In this document: positions 9,147 to 18,494 of the stretch, one piece after another
How positions within the stretch are numbered: position 1 is the first letter of the stretch
Layout of the letters: every line of letters starts with the position of its first letter
Source of the DNA: Chryseotalea sp. WA131a
GTDB lineage: Bacteria > Bacteroidota > Bacteroidia > Cytophagales > Cyclobacteriaceae
Length of the DNA: 64,000 bases
Reading direction: 5' to 3'
NCBI GenBank assembly: GCA_025370075.1
Contig: CP073016.1
Location: forward strand, 3,410,001 to 3,474,000
Made by a program: the position numbers and the translations under genes
The notes under the pieces: model-generated
What the model saw: only the letters and a program-made list of their open reading frames with translations
Database searches by the model: none
Told to the model about the DNA's origin: nothing

Positions 9147-9509
9147 ATGAGCACCGTACGGCAACAGAAATATGGCAAATTGATTCAGAAAGAATTGAGC
9201 ACCATCTTTTTTAAGGAAAAAGATAACTTGTTGGAAGGGCAATTGATCACCGTGGCAGAAGTAAAAATGAGCCCCGACCTGGGCTTGGCCAAAGTGTACT
9301 TGAGCATGAGCTTTGCCAAAGACAAGCAACGTTTGTTAAACCGCATCACCCTCAAGAAAAGTGAAATTCGGAAAGACTTGGGTCAACGCATCCGAAATCA
9401 GGCGCGCATTATTCCCGAATTGCATTTTTATGTGGATGAGGTAGAAGAAAATGCATTGCGCATGGAAGAGCTCATTAAAAGTTTAAATATTCCAAAAGAA
9501 GAAAAGTAG
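9147..9509 (+). CDS. rbfA: 30S ribosome-binding factor A
   Basis: The 120-residue protein matches RbfA throughout: RQQKYGKLIQKEL at the start, then the KH-type fold with ITVAEVKMSPDLGLAKVYLS, and the closing PELHFYVDEVEENALRMEELI. RbfA binds the 30S subunit and helps mature 16S rRNA, especially at low temperature. The ATG at 9147 is chosen because the alternative TTG lies within the promoter element. Its stop overlaps the GTG start of the permease gene by one base, indicating translational coupling. Confidence 0.95.
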   Translation: MSTVRQQKYGKLIQKELSTIFFKEKDNLLEGQLITVAEVKMSPDLGLAKVYLSMSFAKDKQRLLNRITLKKSEIRKDLGQRIRNQARIIPELHFYVDEVEENALRMEELIKSLNIPKEEK

Positions 9510-10732
9510 TGAACTTACCGTTCTTCATCGCGAAGCGTTATCTGCTTTCCAAACGCAAACGGAGTTTCATTAACATCATTTCTATATTATCGCTCATTGG
9601 TGTTGCCTTTTCTACGGCAGCTTTAATTATCGTTTTGTCGGTTTTCAATGGTTTAGAGCATCTGATTCGTTCGCTCAACACTTCCTTTGACCCTGAATTG
9701 AAGATAGAAGCAGCACAAGGAAAATCCTTTGAATTTACTTCCGAGCTAAAACAAAAAATCAATTCGATAAAGGGAGTTGAAATTGTAACCGAAGTAATTG
9801 AAGACTATGCCTTGGTGCGTTACCGCGAAGCCGATATGGTGGTTACTATTAAAGGCATGAGTGACAATTTCTTAGACCAACACCGCTTAGATAACCGTAT
9901 TGTAGATGGTAAATTGAGGCTGCATGAAAATAACATCAACTACGCCATTGTGGGCAGAGGGGTTCAAGACGCACTGAGCATAGGTGTTGAGTCAAATATT
10001 TATCCGTTACAGGTTTTTTACATTAAGAATTTAAAAGCTACGTCACTGGATGTTTCCAACCTTTACAGCCGAAGAGATATTCAGCCAGGCTCTGTGTTTT
10101 CCATCGAAAAAAATTATGATGAGAACTATGTTTTTCTTCCTCTTAATTTTGTACAAGACCTGCTGGACTATGGCAACAAAAGGACATCGCTAGAAATTAA
10201 AACTAAAGCCGAAAGCAACCTCAAGCAAATTCAACATTCCATTAAAGAAACGTTGGGAAATTCATTTACGGTTCTTACAAATGAAGAGCAGCATAAAGAC
10301 TTCTACAAATTACTAAAGATGGAAAAGTTGTTCTTTTTTATCGCTTTGACGATGCTCATTTTTGTTGCTTCAGTTAATATTTTCTTTTCGTTGATGATGC
10401 TGGCCATTGATAAGAAAAAAGATATGGCAATACTTTCGGCCATGGGCGCCACTCATCAGGTGATTAAGGCTATTTTTTTGACCGAGGGTGCTATGATTGC
10501 CTTATGGGGAGCAGCCATTGGCTTGGTACTAGGCGGTGGGGTTTGTTGGCTGCAAGACCGTTTTGGGCTGGTGGGAATGGGAATGGAAAATGCTATTGTC
10601 AATAGTTACCCCGTCAAGTTAAAAGCGGTCGATTTTGGAGTCACTTCTCTTGTGATTATCGCAATTACCTTTGTTATCTCTTTTTACCCCGCTAGGCTAG
10701 CAGCCAAAACTTTTACTACCAACCAGCTATAG
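9509..10732 (+). CDS. LolC/LolE-type ABC transporter permease
   Basis: The 407-residue inner-membrane protein has an N-terminal helix, a large periplasmic MacB-like domain (residues ~50-260), then three C-terminal helices of the FtsX family (from FFFIALTMLIFVASVNIFFSL). This is the topology of LolC/LolE, which release lipoproteins from the inner membrane to the carrier LolA. In Bacteroidota a single LolE-type permease commonly lies beside rbfA. No ATPase gene (LolD) is adjacent. It starts at GTG, overlapping the rbfA stop (TAGTG). Confidence 0.85.
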   Translation: MNLPFFIAKRYLLSKRKRSFINIISILSLIGVAFSTAALIIVLSVFNGLEHLIRSLNTSFDPELKIEAAQGKSFEFTSELKQKINSIKGVEIVTEVIEDYALVRYREADMVVTIKGMSDNFLDQHRLDNRIVDGKLRLHENNINYAIVGRGVQDALSIGVESNIYPLQVFYIKNLKATSLDVSNLYSRRDIQPGSVFSIEKNYDENYVFLPLNFVQDLLDYGNKRTSLEIKTKAESNLKQIQHSIKETLGNSFTVLTNEEQHKDFYKLLKMEKLFFFIALTMLIFVASVNIFFSLMMLAIDKKKDMAILSAMGATHQVIKAIFLTEGAMIALWGAAIGLVLGGGVCWLQDRFGLVGMGMENAIVNSYPVKLKAVDFGVTSLVIIAITFVISFYPARLAAKTFTTNQL

Positions 10733-10912
10733 CCTTTTAATCTAGCGACTAGATGTAATGACAGTGTATGAAACGGTTGACAATTCACAGAATTTAATGG
10801 CAGAATCTACATAATTTGCAATTCGGCTTTTTTTGAAAAGCTGCAAAAAAGAGCTTTTGACCTTGGTCATGAGCCTTGAAGCATTTAGTAAGAAGCTGAT
10901 CTAGAAAATTTT

Positions 10913-13861
10913 ATGAAGGTATCTGCCGTCCAACCGTTTCAAATCATTTACTCGCTTTATCAGCACGAGTACTTGGGCTACGTGTTTGAATCTTTTATCA
11001 TTCATTTGGACGAACGGGGCAAGCTTACCTATCAGCACCAAAACATTTCGGCTAAAAATGCGCGTGAATTTTCGAAAGGGCTAGATAATCGTGATTTTGA
11101 ATTGATAGAGCTAATGGACAGCATGAGCCAAGATGCCGTGCTGAAACATTTTTCTAAAAAGCTACTGAAGCCCGATGAGTTTTTCAGTAAAGTTTTTCAC
11201 AAAGACAAAGGCGATGAATTGCTGCAAGAGCAAATTGAAGCCTACATGGAAAAACGTAGGGCAGCAGTATTGGAAAAAATGAAAGGCAAGTTCCTTTTTG
11301 AAATGGGGAACGATGGGGAACCTACTTGGCGCAAAGTGGAGGTACTTGAAAAACGGGCTACCATCCAATTTCATTTTGAACGCACTCCAGAAAACACCAA
11401 CTACTATCCCACCATTAGTCATAACGGAAGAAAAGTTGAGATACCCAATCCTGCCGCCTACTTGATTTGCAAACAACCCGCCTGGATGGTGTTCAATGGA
11501 AAGTTGTATGGTTTTGAAAAATATGTAGATGGAAAGAAATTACAGCCCTTCCTGAACAAAAAGCATGTGGTGATTCCAAAAAATCTGGAAGAAACCTATT
11601 ACAACCGATTTGTGGCTCCGCTCATTGCATCTTTTGATGATATTGAAGCGTATGGTTTTGAAATCAGCAAGCACGAATTTGACCCACACCCATTGTTGAC
11701 CATTTCTGAACTTCCGCCTGCTAACGAAAAATCGACCCCCACACTTTTCGAAGCCTCGCATGATGATGCGCCAGCCGATGATGAGGCTGGAAAGATTGTG
11801 TTCGATTTATCTTTCCGTTATGGAAAGTATAAATTTAGAGGCGATGCCTTTGGCAATGTAAATGTAACAGTCGAAAAAAAGGAAAATGGTGATTATGTTT
11901 TTCACCGCATTAGACGCAACATCGACCTTGAAAAAAAATCTGCACAAACACTTATTAAATTAGGTTTGCCCTTACGGGGATTTCGGTGCGCCCTCGATAA
12001 AGCACAGGCCTTCTCTTGGATAAATGAGAACCGTGTGAACTTGCTCAACTTCGGTTTCGAAGTAAATCAACCTGAAAATCGCGATAAGAAGTATTTTGTG
12101 GGCAAAGCGGTGATTGAACTCGAAGTAAAGGAGAACATCGATTGGTTTGACATTCATGCAAAAATCCGATTTGGTGAATATGAAATCTCCTTTAAAGAAC
12201 TGCGCAAGCTCATTCTCAAAAAGAAGGTAGAGTTTAAATTACCCAATGGCGAAATTGCCATCATTCCGGATGCGTGGTTGATTAAGTATGGCGATCTGTT
12301 CGCACTCAGCGAAACACAAGGCGACCACGAAAAACCAGTGCTGAAAAAACACCACGTCAATTTGGTGACAGAACTAGAAGAAGGCAATTTGGCCAAAGTG
12401 CACATGAGTGAGCGCATGCGGAATCTACAATCCTTTACAGGAATAAAAGATTACCCAATGCCTGCGGGATTTCAAGGCGAGCTTCGTCCGTATCAAAAAG
12501 CAGGTTACAATTGGCTGCGATTTTTAAACGAGTTTCATTTAGGCGGTTGTTTGGCCGATGACATGGGTTTGGGTAAAACGGTGCAGACATTAACGCTCCT
12601 TCAATCTGAAAAAGAGAAAGAAAATGCGGGTACTTCACTTTTGGTAATGCCCACCTCGCTGATTTACAATTGGGAGATGGAGGCGGCAAAGTTTACACCC
12701 GATTTAAAAATACTTACCTACACGGGCACGCTTCGAAATAAAGATGTGAGCCGCTTCAGCAAATACGATCTGGTGTTGACCTCGTATGGCATCACACGAT
12801 TGGATATTGACGAACTTCAAAAATTTTATTTCAACTACATCATTTTAGACGAATCGCAAGTAATTAAAAACCCCACGGCCAACATTGCCAAGGCGGTGAT
12901 GCAATTGAAGTCGCGGTTTAAGCTGACCTTGACGGGAACGCCATTAGAAAACACCACGCTTGATTTGTGGTCGCAGATGACCTTTATCAACCCGGGTTTG
13001 TTGGGTGGGCAATCGTTCTTCAAAAAAGAATATCAACTTCCGATTGAGAAAAAAGCAGACGAGGCAAGAACAAAAAAATTGAATGGCATCATCCGGCCAT
13101 TCATGCTGCGCAGATTAAAATCGCAAGTGGCCAAAGACTTGCCCGAAAAAGTAGAGAACATCTACTACACCAACATGACCGCTGAGCAAGAAGAAAAATA
13201 TGAAGAAGCAAAATCATACTACCGCCATAAAATTTTAGATCTCATCGACAAAGAGGGTATTGGAAGTTCTCGAATGACCATTTTGGAAGGCCTTACCAAG
13301 CTGCGCCAAATTTCCAATCACCCTAAAATGGTGGACACGCATTACACGGGTAGCTCTGGCAAACTGGACGACATCTCGCACATGATTGAAAATGCCATGT
13401 TAGAAGGGCACAAGCTGTTGGTGTTTAGCCAATTTGTGAAGCATCTTGAGATCGTTAAAGATTTGTTGAAAACGCGCAAAGTGCCATTTGCCTATTTGGA
13501 TGGATCGAGCACCGATCGCAAAGAACAAGTAGAAAAATTCAACAAAGACCCTGATTTAAAAGTATTTTTGATTTCTATTAAAGCCGGTGGCTTAGGTTTG
13601 AATTTAACCGAAGCCGATTACGTTTTCATCCTCGACCCGTGGTGGAACCCAGCAGTGGAGGCACAAGCAGCCGACCGAGCTCACCGAATCGGTCAAAAGA
13701 AAAAAGTATTCACCTACAAGTTCATCACCAAAAATACGGTGGAGGAAAAAATACTCACACTCCAAAAACATAAATTGAAACTTTCTGAGAACCTCATTCA
13801 AAACGAGGAAAACGTAATCAAAGCGCTTACACGCGAGGACATTGAGATGTTGATGAGTTAG
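10913..13861 (+). CDS. SNF2-family DEAD/DEAH helicase
   Basis: The 982-residue protein has a ~500-residue N-terminal region of unclear function and a complete C-terminal SNF2 motor. Motif I is ADDMGLGKT, motif II is LDESQ (a DEAH-box variant), motif III is LTLTGTPLENT, then LLVFSQF, ISIKAGGLGLNL and the arginine-finger region QAADRAHRIGQ. These proteins translocate on double-stranded DNA and may remodel protein-DNA complexes or RNA polymerase. No SWIM zinc finger was seen. The gene stands alone, with 180 bases upstream and no clear partner. Confidence 0.9.
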   Translation: MKVSAVQPFQIIYSLYQHEYLGYVFESFIIHLDERGKLTYQHQNISAKNAREFSKGLDNRDFELIELMDSMSQDAVLKHFSKKLLKPDEFFSKVFHKDKGDELLQEQIEAYMEKRRAAVLEKMKGKFLFEMGNDGEPTWRKVEVLEKRATIQFHFERTPENTNYYPTISHNGRKVEIPNPAAYLICKQPAWMVFNGKLYGFEKYVDGKKLQPFLNKKHVVIPKNLEETYYNRFVAPLIASFDDIEAYGFEISKHEFDPHPLLTISELPPANEKSTPTLFEASHDDAPADDEAGKIVFDLSFRYGKYKFRGDAFGNVNVTVEKKENGDYVFHRIRRNIDLEKKSAQTLIKLGLPLRGFRCALDKAQAFSWINENRVNLLNFGFEVNQPENRDKKYFVGKAVIELEVKENIDWFDIHAKIRFGEYEISFKELRKLILKKKVEFKLPNGEIAIIPDAWLIKYGDLFALSETQGDHEKPVLKKHHVNLVTELEEGNLAKVHMSERMRNLQSFTGIKDYPMPAGFQGELRPYQKAGYNWLRFLNEFHLGGCLADDMGLGKTVQTLTLLQSEKEKENAGTSLLVMPTSLIYNWEMEAAKFTPDLKILTYTGTLRNKDVSRFSKYDLVLTSYGITRLDIDELQKFYFNYIILDESQVIKNPTANIAKAVMQLKSRFKLTLTGTPLENTTLDLWSQMTFINPGLLGGQSFFKKEYQLPIEKKADEARTKKLNGIIRPFMLRRLKSQVAKDLPEKVENIYYTNMTAEQEEKYEEAKSYYRHKILDLIDKEGIGSSRMTILEGLTKLRQISNHPKMVDTHYTGSSGKLDDISHMIENAMLEGHKLLVFSQFVKHLEIVKDLLKTRKVPFAYLDGSSTDRKEQVEKFNKDPDLKVFLISIKAGGLGLNLTEADYVFILDPWWNPAVEAQAADRAHRIGQKKKVFTYKFITKNTVEEKILTLQKHKLKLSENLIQNEENVIKALTREDIEMLMS

Positions 13862-13953
13862 ACCCAATTGGCAGTTGGCAAAAAGCAATTGACAATTTGA
13901 AATGTTAACTATGCCTATCCTTGTCAGCTACTTTTTTTTCTTACGGTGAACTA

Positions 13954-14889
13954 ATGAGATCAAGATTATTAAAATCAAACAATGTTTTCCTGATTGGTTT
14001 TATACTTGCTTTTTTTGGCTCAATATTGTTTTCAGTCAAAGCCATTTTAGTAAAGCTAGCGTATCGCGATACAGAAGTAGATGCCGTAACCCTATTGGCT
14101 TTGCGGATGATTTTTTCGTTGCCGTTCTTTCTGGTTTCGGCATGGGTAGTTTCGGGCAGAACAGAAAATTTAAAGTTTACAACTAAGCAATGGCTGTATG
14201 TAGCACTTGTGGGTTGTCTGGGATACTACATTAGTAGCTTGTTGGATTTTTTAGGTTTGCAGTACGTAACCGCTGGCATCGAACGATTAATCTTGTTCAT
14301 TTACCCCACCCTTGTGTTACTGATTTCGGCATTCTTCTTCAAGCAAAAGATAAAATCCATACAAGTACTCGCCATTGCTATCAGTTACATTGGATTGGTC
14401 GTTGCTTTTTTTGGCGAAATTGATTTTCAAAAAGGACAAACACACAATTTTTATTTAGGTGCTTTGTTGATTTTCTGTTGTGCCATCACTTATGCAACCT
14501 ACATTGTGGGCAGCGGTCGGTTGATACCCGTGGTGGGTGCAGTAAAATTTAATAGTTACGCGATGGCCTTTGCTTCGGCTGGAGTGCTTTTGCATTTTCT
14601 ATTCAATTCTAAAACATCGCTCATTCATCTTTCGCCTCTTACCTATTTGTATGGGTTTTTAATGGCTATCTTTGCCACTGTGCTGCCTTCGTATATGGTG
14701 GCAGAAGGAATTAAACGAATTGGTTCAGGTAACGCTGCGATTGTAAGCAGCATAGGTCCGGTGTCTACATTAGTGCTTGCTTACTTTATGTTAGGAGAAT
14801 CCTTTTCTGTTGAGCAAATCATTGGAACGATCATGATTTTGATTGGGGTGTATATTGTTGGTAAATTCAAACCAAAAGAAGATTTATGA
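13954..14889 (+). CDS. EamA/DMT-family membrane transporter
   Basis: The 311-residue protein has ten hydrophobic helices in two five-helix EamA repeats, the second starting near LGALLIFCCAITYATYIVG. Members export or import small metabolites such as amino acids and nucleosides; the substrate here is unknown. ATG at 13954 is preferred over the in-frame TTG at 13921, because the first hydrophobic helix then follows directly. The stop overlaps the next ATG (ATGATG), so the two genes are co-translated. Confidence 0.82.
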   Translation: MRSRLLKSNNVFLIGFILAFFGSILFSVKAILVKLAYRDTEVDAVTLLALRMIFSLPFFLVSAWVVSGRTENLKFTTKQWLYVALVGCLGYYISSLLDFLGLQYVTAGIERLILFIYPTLVLLISAFFFKQKIKSIQVLAIAISYIGLVVAFFGEIDFQKGQTHNFYLGALLIFCCAITYATYIVGSGRLIPVVGAVKFNSYAMAFASAGVLLHFLFNSKTSLIHLSPLTYLYGFLMAIFATVLPSYMVAEGIKRIGSGNAAIVSSIGPVSTLVLAYFMLGESFSVEQIIGTIMILIGVYIVGKFKPKEDL

Positions 14890-15554
14890 TGTTTGAATGG
14901 AGATTTAAGATTTTGGCTTGTGCACTCTTTTGCCTATTTATTAAATTATCTGCTCATGCTCAATACAATCGGATTTTTGTTTTTCTGAATAAGCGAACAG
15001 ACAAAGCAGAATTGCCAAAAGAGCAAGCAGACAAACTGATGGAAGGGCACATGGCCAATATCAACCGATTGGCAAAAGAAGGAAAACTGGTAGCGGCAGG
15101 GCCGTTTGATGGCGGTGGTGGGATTTTCATTTTTAATTCAAGTTCAATCGAAGAAGTGAAACGGTGGCTGGCTACCGACCCCGGTGTGCAAGCCGATCGA
15201 TGGAAAATAGAGATGCTTCCTTTTCAATTCCGATTGGGAAAAGATATGACTTTAAAAGAACCGTACGAAATGGTTTCGTATCAATTCATTCGGTATACGC
15301 CTAACATTGCCAAGTTCAACATTCAAGAAGTGCCAGAGCTATTTGTAAAGCATGACGATTACTTGAAAGAAATCAAACGCACAGGCAATGCAATAATGGA
15401 AGGGATTTTTAGCGACACCGAAGGTGGGGTGTTAGTGATGAAAGGAGATTTGGATTCGGCCGTTATTGAACGCGACCCGGCTGTGCAACAAGGCTTGCTA
15501 CAGTTTGAAATTAAAAAATTGTGGATTGCAAAAGGGGCGTTTGGCGAAAGATGA
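14886..15554 (+). CDS. Secreted protein with two YCII-related domains
   Basis: The 222-residue product has a signal peptide ending near KLSAHAQ. An N-terminal YCII-type domain follows (MEGHMANINRLAKEGKLVAAGPFDGGGGIF), with a second divergent copy after residue 125. YCII domains adopt a ferredoxin-like dimer fold and some act as small hydrolases or binding proteins. An exported form is less usual than the cytoplasmic one. It overlaps the upstream transporter gene by four bases. Confidence 0.7.
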   Translation: MMFEWRFKILACALFCLFIKLSAHAQYNRIFVFLNKRTDKAELPKEQADKLMEGHMANINRLAKEGKLVAAGPFDGGGGIFIFNSSSIEEVKRWLATDPGVQADRWKIEMLPFQFRLGKDMTLKEPYEMVSYQFIRYTPNIAKFNIQEVPELFVKHDDYLKEIKRTGNAIMEGIFSDTEGGVLVMKGDLDSAVIERDPAVQQGLLQFEIKKLWIAKGAFGER

Positions 15555-15632
15555 CATCCCTGTGAGGAACGCACACATTCGCTTGAACGTTTGCGTGTGG
15601 TAGTCTCCGTTAAAAAATTTATTGGTGGTGAC

Positions 15633-16499
15633 TTATTCCGCTACCACCACCGTCAATTTATCTCCCTTCTCATTCATCGCCACGCGGGTAATGCCTTTTA
15701 ATTCTTTTGCTCCTTCTGGCCACATCATTTCTTTCCATTGTTTGTCTCCGTACGGATCGATGATAAATAATTTGGCTCCATCACTCATCAACAATTTGCC
15801 ATCGGGTGTCCAGCATAAATCTTCGCGTTGAGGTAAGGTATCAATCAATTTGGTGATGGTGAGGGTTTCGTTATCCAATTGCATCACCGACCATTCTGCA
15901 TCGGTTGTCTTCTTTACAAAGCTCATGGCATTTTTAGTGGGGATGCGGTGCAACGAGCGTCCTATTCTCTCGGTGAGTGTTTTATCTTCTTCCGTTCTAA
16001 TATTGTGCAGGCGGAGCGTTTGTGGTTCGCCCAATACAAAAAGCAGTATTCGGTCAGCGTCCAGCCACGCATGGTAGCCAACAACCAAGTGATTAATCAA
16101 TACCGCTGGGTTGCCTCCTCCAATGGGGTACATACCCAAATCTTGTGCATTGTTATCGCGTTGAATGATGCACGAAACATATTTTCCATCGGGGGTGAGG
16201 GTGGGTGAGTATTCCCGCTCTTGTGTTTTTGTAAGATTGGATGTGCTTTTGGTTTTGTAATTATAGATTTTAATATCCGCTCGGCCATCGTCATTAAAGG
16301 ATGAATAATAGACCAACGGCTCAGTGCGGTGAAACGAAGGTTGATTATCGTACCCTTTATGGTTGGTGATGTTTCGTGGATTGGAAAGGGTGATGTTTCC
16401 TTTTTCCGATTTTACATTGAAGAGGAAAATTTCGGAGCCAGTTTGACTATAAGCCTGCCTGAAAACGATGGAAACAAAGACCAGAAGCAAATATTTCAT
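15633..16499 (-). CDS. TolB-like WD40/PD40 beta-propeller protein, exported
   Basis: The 288-residue product has a signal peptide (MKYLLLVFVSIVFRQAYS) and repeated PD40-type blades: YDNQPSFHRTEPLVYYSS, EYSPTLTPDGKYVSC and REDLCWTPDGKLLMSDG. The fold is a beta propeller like that of TolB, typically a periplasmic protein-binding scaffold. No peptidase domain is attached. It converges with the YCII gene and lies just downstream of the restriction-modification genes on the same strand. Confidence 0.7.
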   Translation of the reverse strand: MKYLLLVFVSIVFRQAYSQTGSEIFLFNVKSEKGNITLSNPRNITNHKGYDNQPSFHRTEPLVYYSSFNDDGRADIKIYNYKTKSTSNLTKTQEREYSPTLTPDGKYVSCIIQRDNNAQDLGMYPIGGGNPAVLINHLVVGYHAWLDADRILLFVLGEPQTLRLHNIRTEEDKTLTERIGRSLHRIPTKNAMSFVKKTTDAEWSVMQLDNETLTITKLIDTLPQREDLCWTPDGKLLMSDGAKLFIIDPYGDKQWKEMMWPEGAKELKGITRVAMNEKGDKLTVVVAE

Positions 16500-16515
16500 T
16501 CTGTAAAATTGGCGA

Positions 16516-17160
16516 TTAAATTAAAGAGTCAATTGATTCCTTAGTAACAATTTGATTGCTGTCGATAACGAGTACTCTTGGCGATAAATTCAATTTTAGG
16601 GACTTCAGTTCGCCAATGAACTTGTCAAATTTCTTCGAATTTGCCACAATTACATCATCTAAGCCGAAAGTCTCGCCCTTGAGAATTTTTCCACTTACAG
16701 AATTTGCGTCAGCATCAGATAAAGTAATTAAAAAACATTTTGAAATGCGGTGGACATTTTTAAGCGCCATGGCTTCTAGGTCAGCTTGCTTATATCTTTC
16801 TCTAAAAGAGGTTTTAATGCTAAGTGATATTGGCCCAGAATCTTCTGAGTACAGCAGAATATCGAAATTTATGTTTGGTACAAATGCAACTCTTGCGTTA
16901 AGAAAGATTGGTAAAATCTTTTCTCGGATTAAAAGTGCACAAATGATATACTCGAAAATCTTTCCATTAACCCCACGTCTCTTCTGCTCATTAGGTATCA
17001 GTTTTTCTCTCAACCCGCAATATGCCGACCAGTATTTGTCTACAAATTCGGACGGCCTTGAGTACTCAACATTCAAAAAGGACGGGAATAGGCTTTCAAA
17101 AATAGAGGCTGTTTGTCCATCTTCTTTTTGTACAAGTTTTAGAGTTTTTAAGATCCCCAT
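16516..17160 (-). CDS. Probable type II restriction endonuclease partner of the C5-methyltransferase
   Basis: The 214-residue protein has no name I recognise. It overlaps the stop of the cytosine methyltransferase gene by one base, the usual layout of a type II system. A possible PD-(D/E)xK core is visible: Glu70 in NGKIFEY, Asp100 in NINFDILLYS, and Lys116 in ISLSIKTS, followed by RERYKQADLEA. The canonical acidic residue before the lysine is replaced by serine, as in some nuclease variants. It probably cuts unmethylated DNA at the site protected by the partner enzyme. The recognition sequence cannot be read from this. Confidence 0.6.
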   Translation of the reverse strand: MGILKTLKLVQKEDGQTASIFESLFPSFLNVEYSRPSEFVDKYWSAYCGLREKLIPNEQKRRGVNGKIFEYIICALLIREKILPIFLNARVAFVPNINFDILLYSEDSGPISLSIKTSFRERYKQADLEAMALKNVHRISKCFLITLSDADANSVSGKILKGETFGLDDVIVANSKKFDKFIGELKSLKLNLSPRVLVIDSNQIVTKESIDSLI

Positions 17161-18422
17161 TATCTTTTCAGTATTCTTGTTAGAACTTCTTTTGCCGTAG
17201 CTTCAATTGCTGGAACAGCGACCGAATTACCAAATTGCTTATACGCAGATGCATCAGCAACGGGAATTATAAACTCATCAGGAAAGCCTTGAAGTTTCGC
17301 CCATTCTTTAGGCGTCATTTTCCTAATGCCTTTTCTATTTACTTCACCTTTAATGTGGGTTGTCGGAGTAAAATCCGTAATCCGATTGTCAACAACCAAA
17401 TTGCGTTCTCTTCCCATACCTCCGACTACAATCGCGTTCGCAATTCCATCATCTGGAATAATCTCATAGCCAAACCCATTTCCTTTTCCTTCATGCCTAG
17501 CCTTGTGATTTATTAAAGTTTGGACGTACTGGTTGGAGAGATAATACTTTGTAGGAACAACTTTCTTTTCTTTGATGTCCGAGAATTTTACTTTTTTCCT
17601 TAGTGGCTTAGGGTAGCTAAATTCTTTAACACCTGTGCTCTTATGAAAGCCTACAATATAGATTCGTTCTCTGTTTTGAGGGACACCAAAGTCTTTCGCA
17701 TTAATTATTTGAGGCTCGGGAACAAAATAGTCTAAGTCGTTTCTCAAAACATTTAAAATTGTTGCAAGCGTTTTCCCTTTGTCGTGATTTTTTAACCCCT
17801 TTACATTCTCTAAAAATATTGCTTTAGGTTTTTTGCGTTTAATAATTTCTGCTACGTCAAAAAACAATGTTCCTCTCGTGTCGTCAAAACCACCACGTTT
17901 GCCAGCAATAGAAAATGCTTGGCATGGGAAACCAGCGCATAGTAAATCGAAGCCGTTTGGGATATAATTTTTTACTTGCTCTTTTGTAATGTCACCGAAT
18001 GGAACTTCTCCAAAGTTAGCTCTATATGTTTTTTGCGCTTCTTTGTCCCACTCACTTGTGAATACACATTTACCGCCAAGGTTTTGTAAAGCCAGTCTGA
18101 AACCGCCAATGCCAGCAAACAAGTCAATGAACTTAAAACTGTAGTTTTGCGGAGTAGGAAATGGGACATTTTCTACTTCAAAAAGAAGCTGCTGTAAGGC
18201 GTTCTCAGCTACTAGGGGTAAATTCTCTTCTTCGACTTTATAGCTAACATACTTCTTGAGAATTTTTAATGCATCTCTTTTATAATGCTTTGAAACCCCA
18301 TTTCTAATGTTGTGCAAGTAATGAGTAATTAGCGCTTTGTAGTTGTCGGCTGGCTCTACAAGTCTGATTTTGAAACGTTTTCCGTCAAATTCATCAATAC
18401 TAATTTGTTCGGTCAATCTCAT
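17160..18422 (-). CDS. DNA (cytosine-5-)-methyltransferase
   Basis: The 420-residue enzyme carries the C5-methyltransferase motifs in order: FAGIGG at residues 102-107 (motif I), catalytic Cys167 in GFPCQAF (IV), ENV at 205-207 (VI), QNRERIY (VIII) and FGNSVAVPA near the C-terminus (X). An unusual ~95-residue N-terminal extension precedes motif I. It methylates cytosine at a specific site using S-adenosylmethionine. The downstream overlapping gene is the presumed restriction enzyme. Codon use is more AT-rich than in flanking genes, consistent with horizontal acquisition. Confidence 0.95.
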   Translation of the reverse strand: MRLTEQISIDEFDGKRFKIRLVEPADNYKALITHYLHNIRNGVSKHYKRDALKILKKYVSYKVEEENLPLVAENALQQLLFEVENVPFPTPQNYSFKFIDLFAGIGGFRLALQNLGGKCVFTSEWDKEAQKTYRANFGEVPFGDITKEQVKNYIPNGFDLLCAGFPCQAFSIAGKRGGFDDTRGTLFFDVAEIIKRKKPKAIFLENVKGLKNHDKGKTLATILNVLRNDLDYFVPEPQIINAKDFGVPQNRERIYIVGFHKSTGVKEFSYPKPLRKKVKFSDIKEKKVVPTKYYLSNQYVQTLINHKARHEGKGNGFGYEIIPDDGIANAIVVGGMGRERNLVVDNRITDFTPTTHIKGEVNRKGIRKMTPKEWAKLQGFPDEFIIPVADASAYKQFGNSVAVPAIEATAKEVLTRILKR

Positions 18423-18494
18423 TTTTAATTGTCTAAGTTTTGGTTGGCAATTTAGTCATTTTAGTCCTAGTTTTTTTTCCATAAAAGCCCAAAA

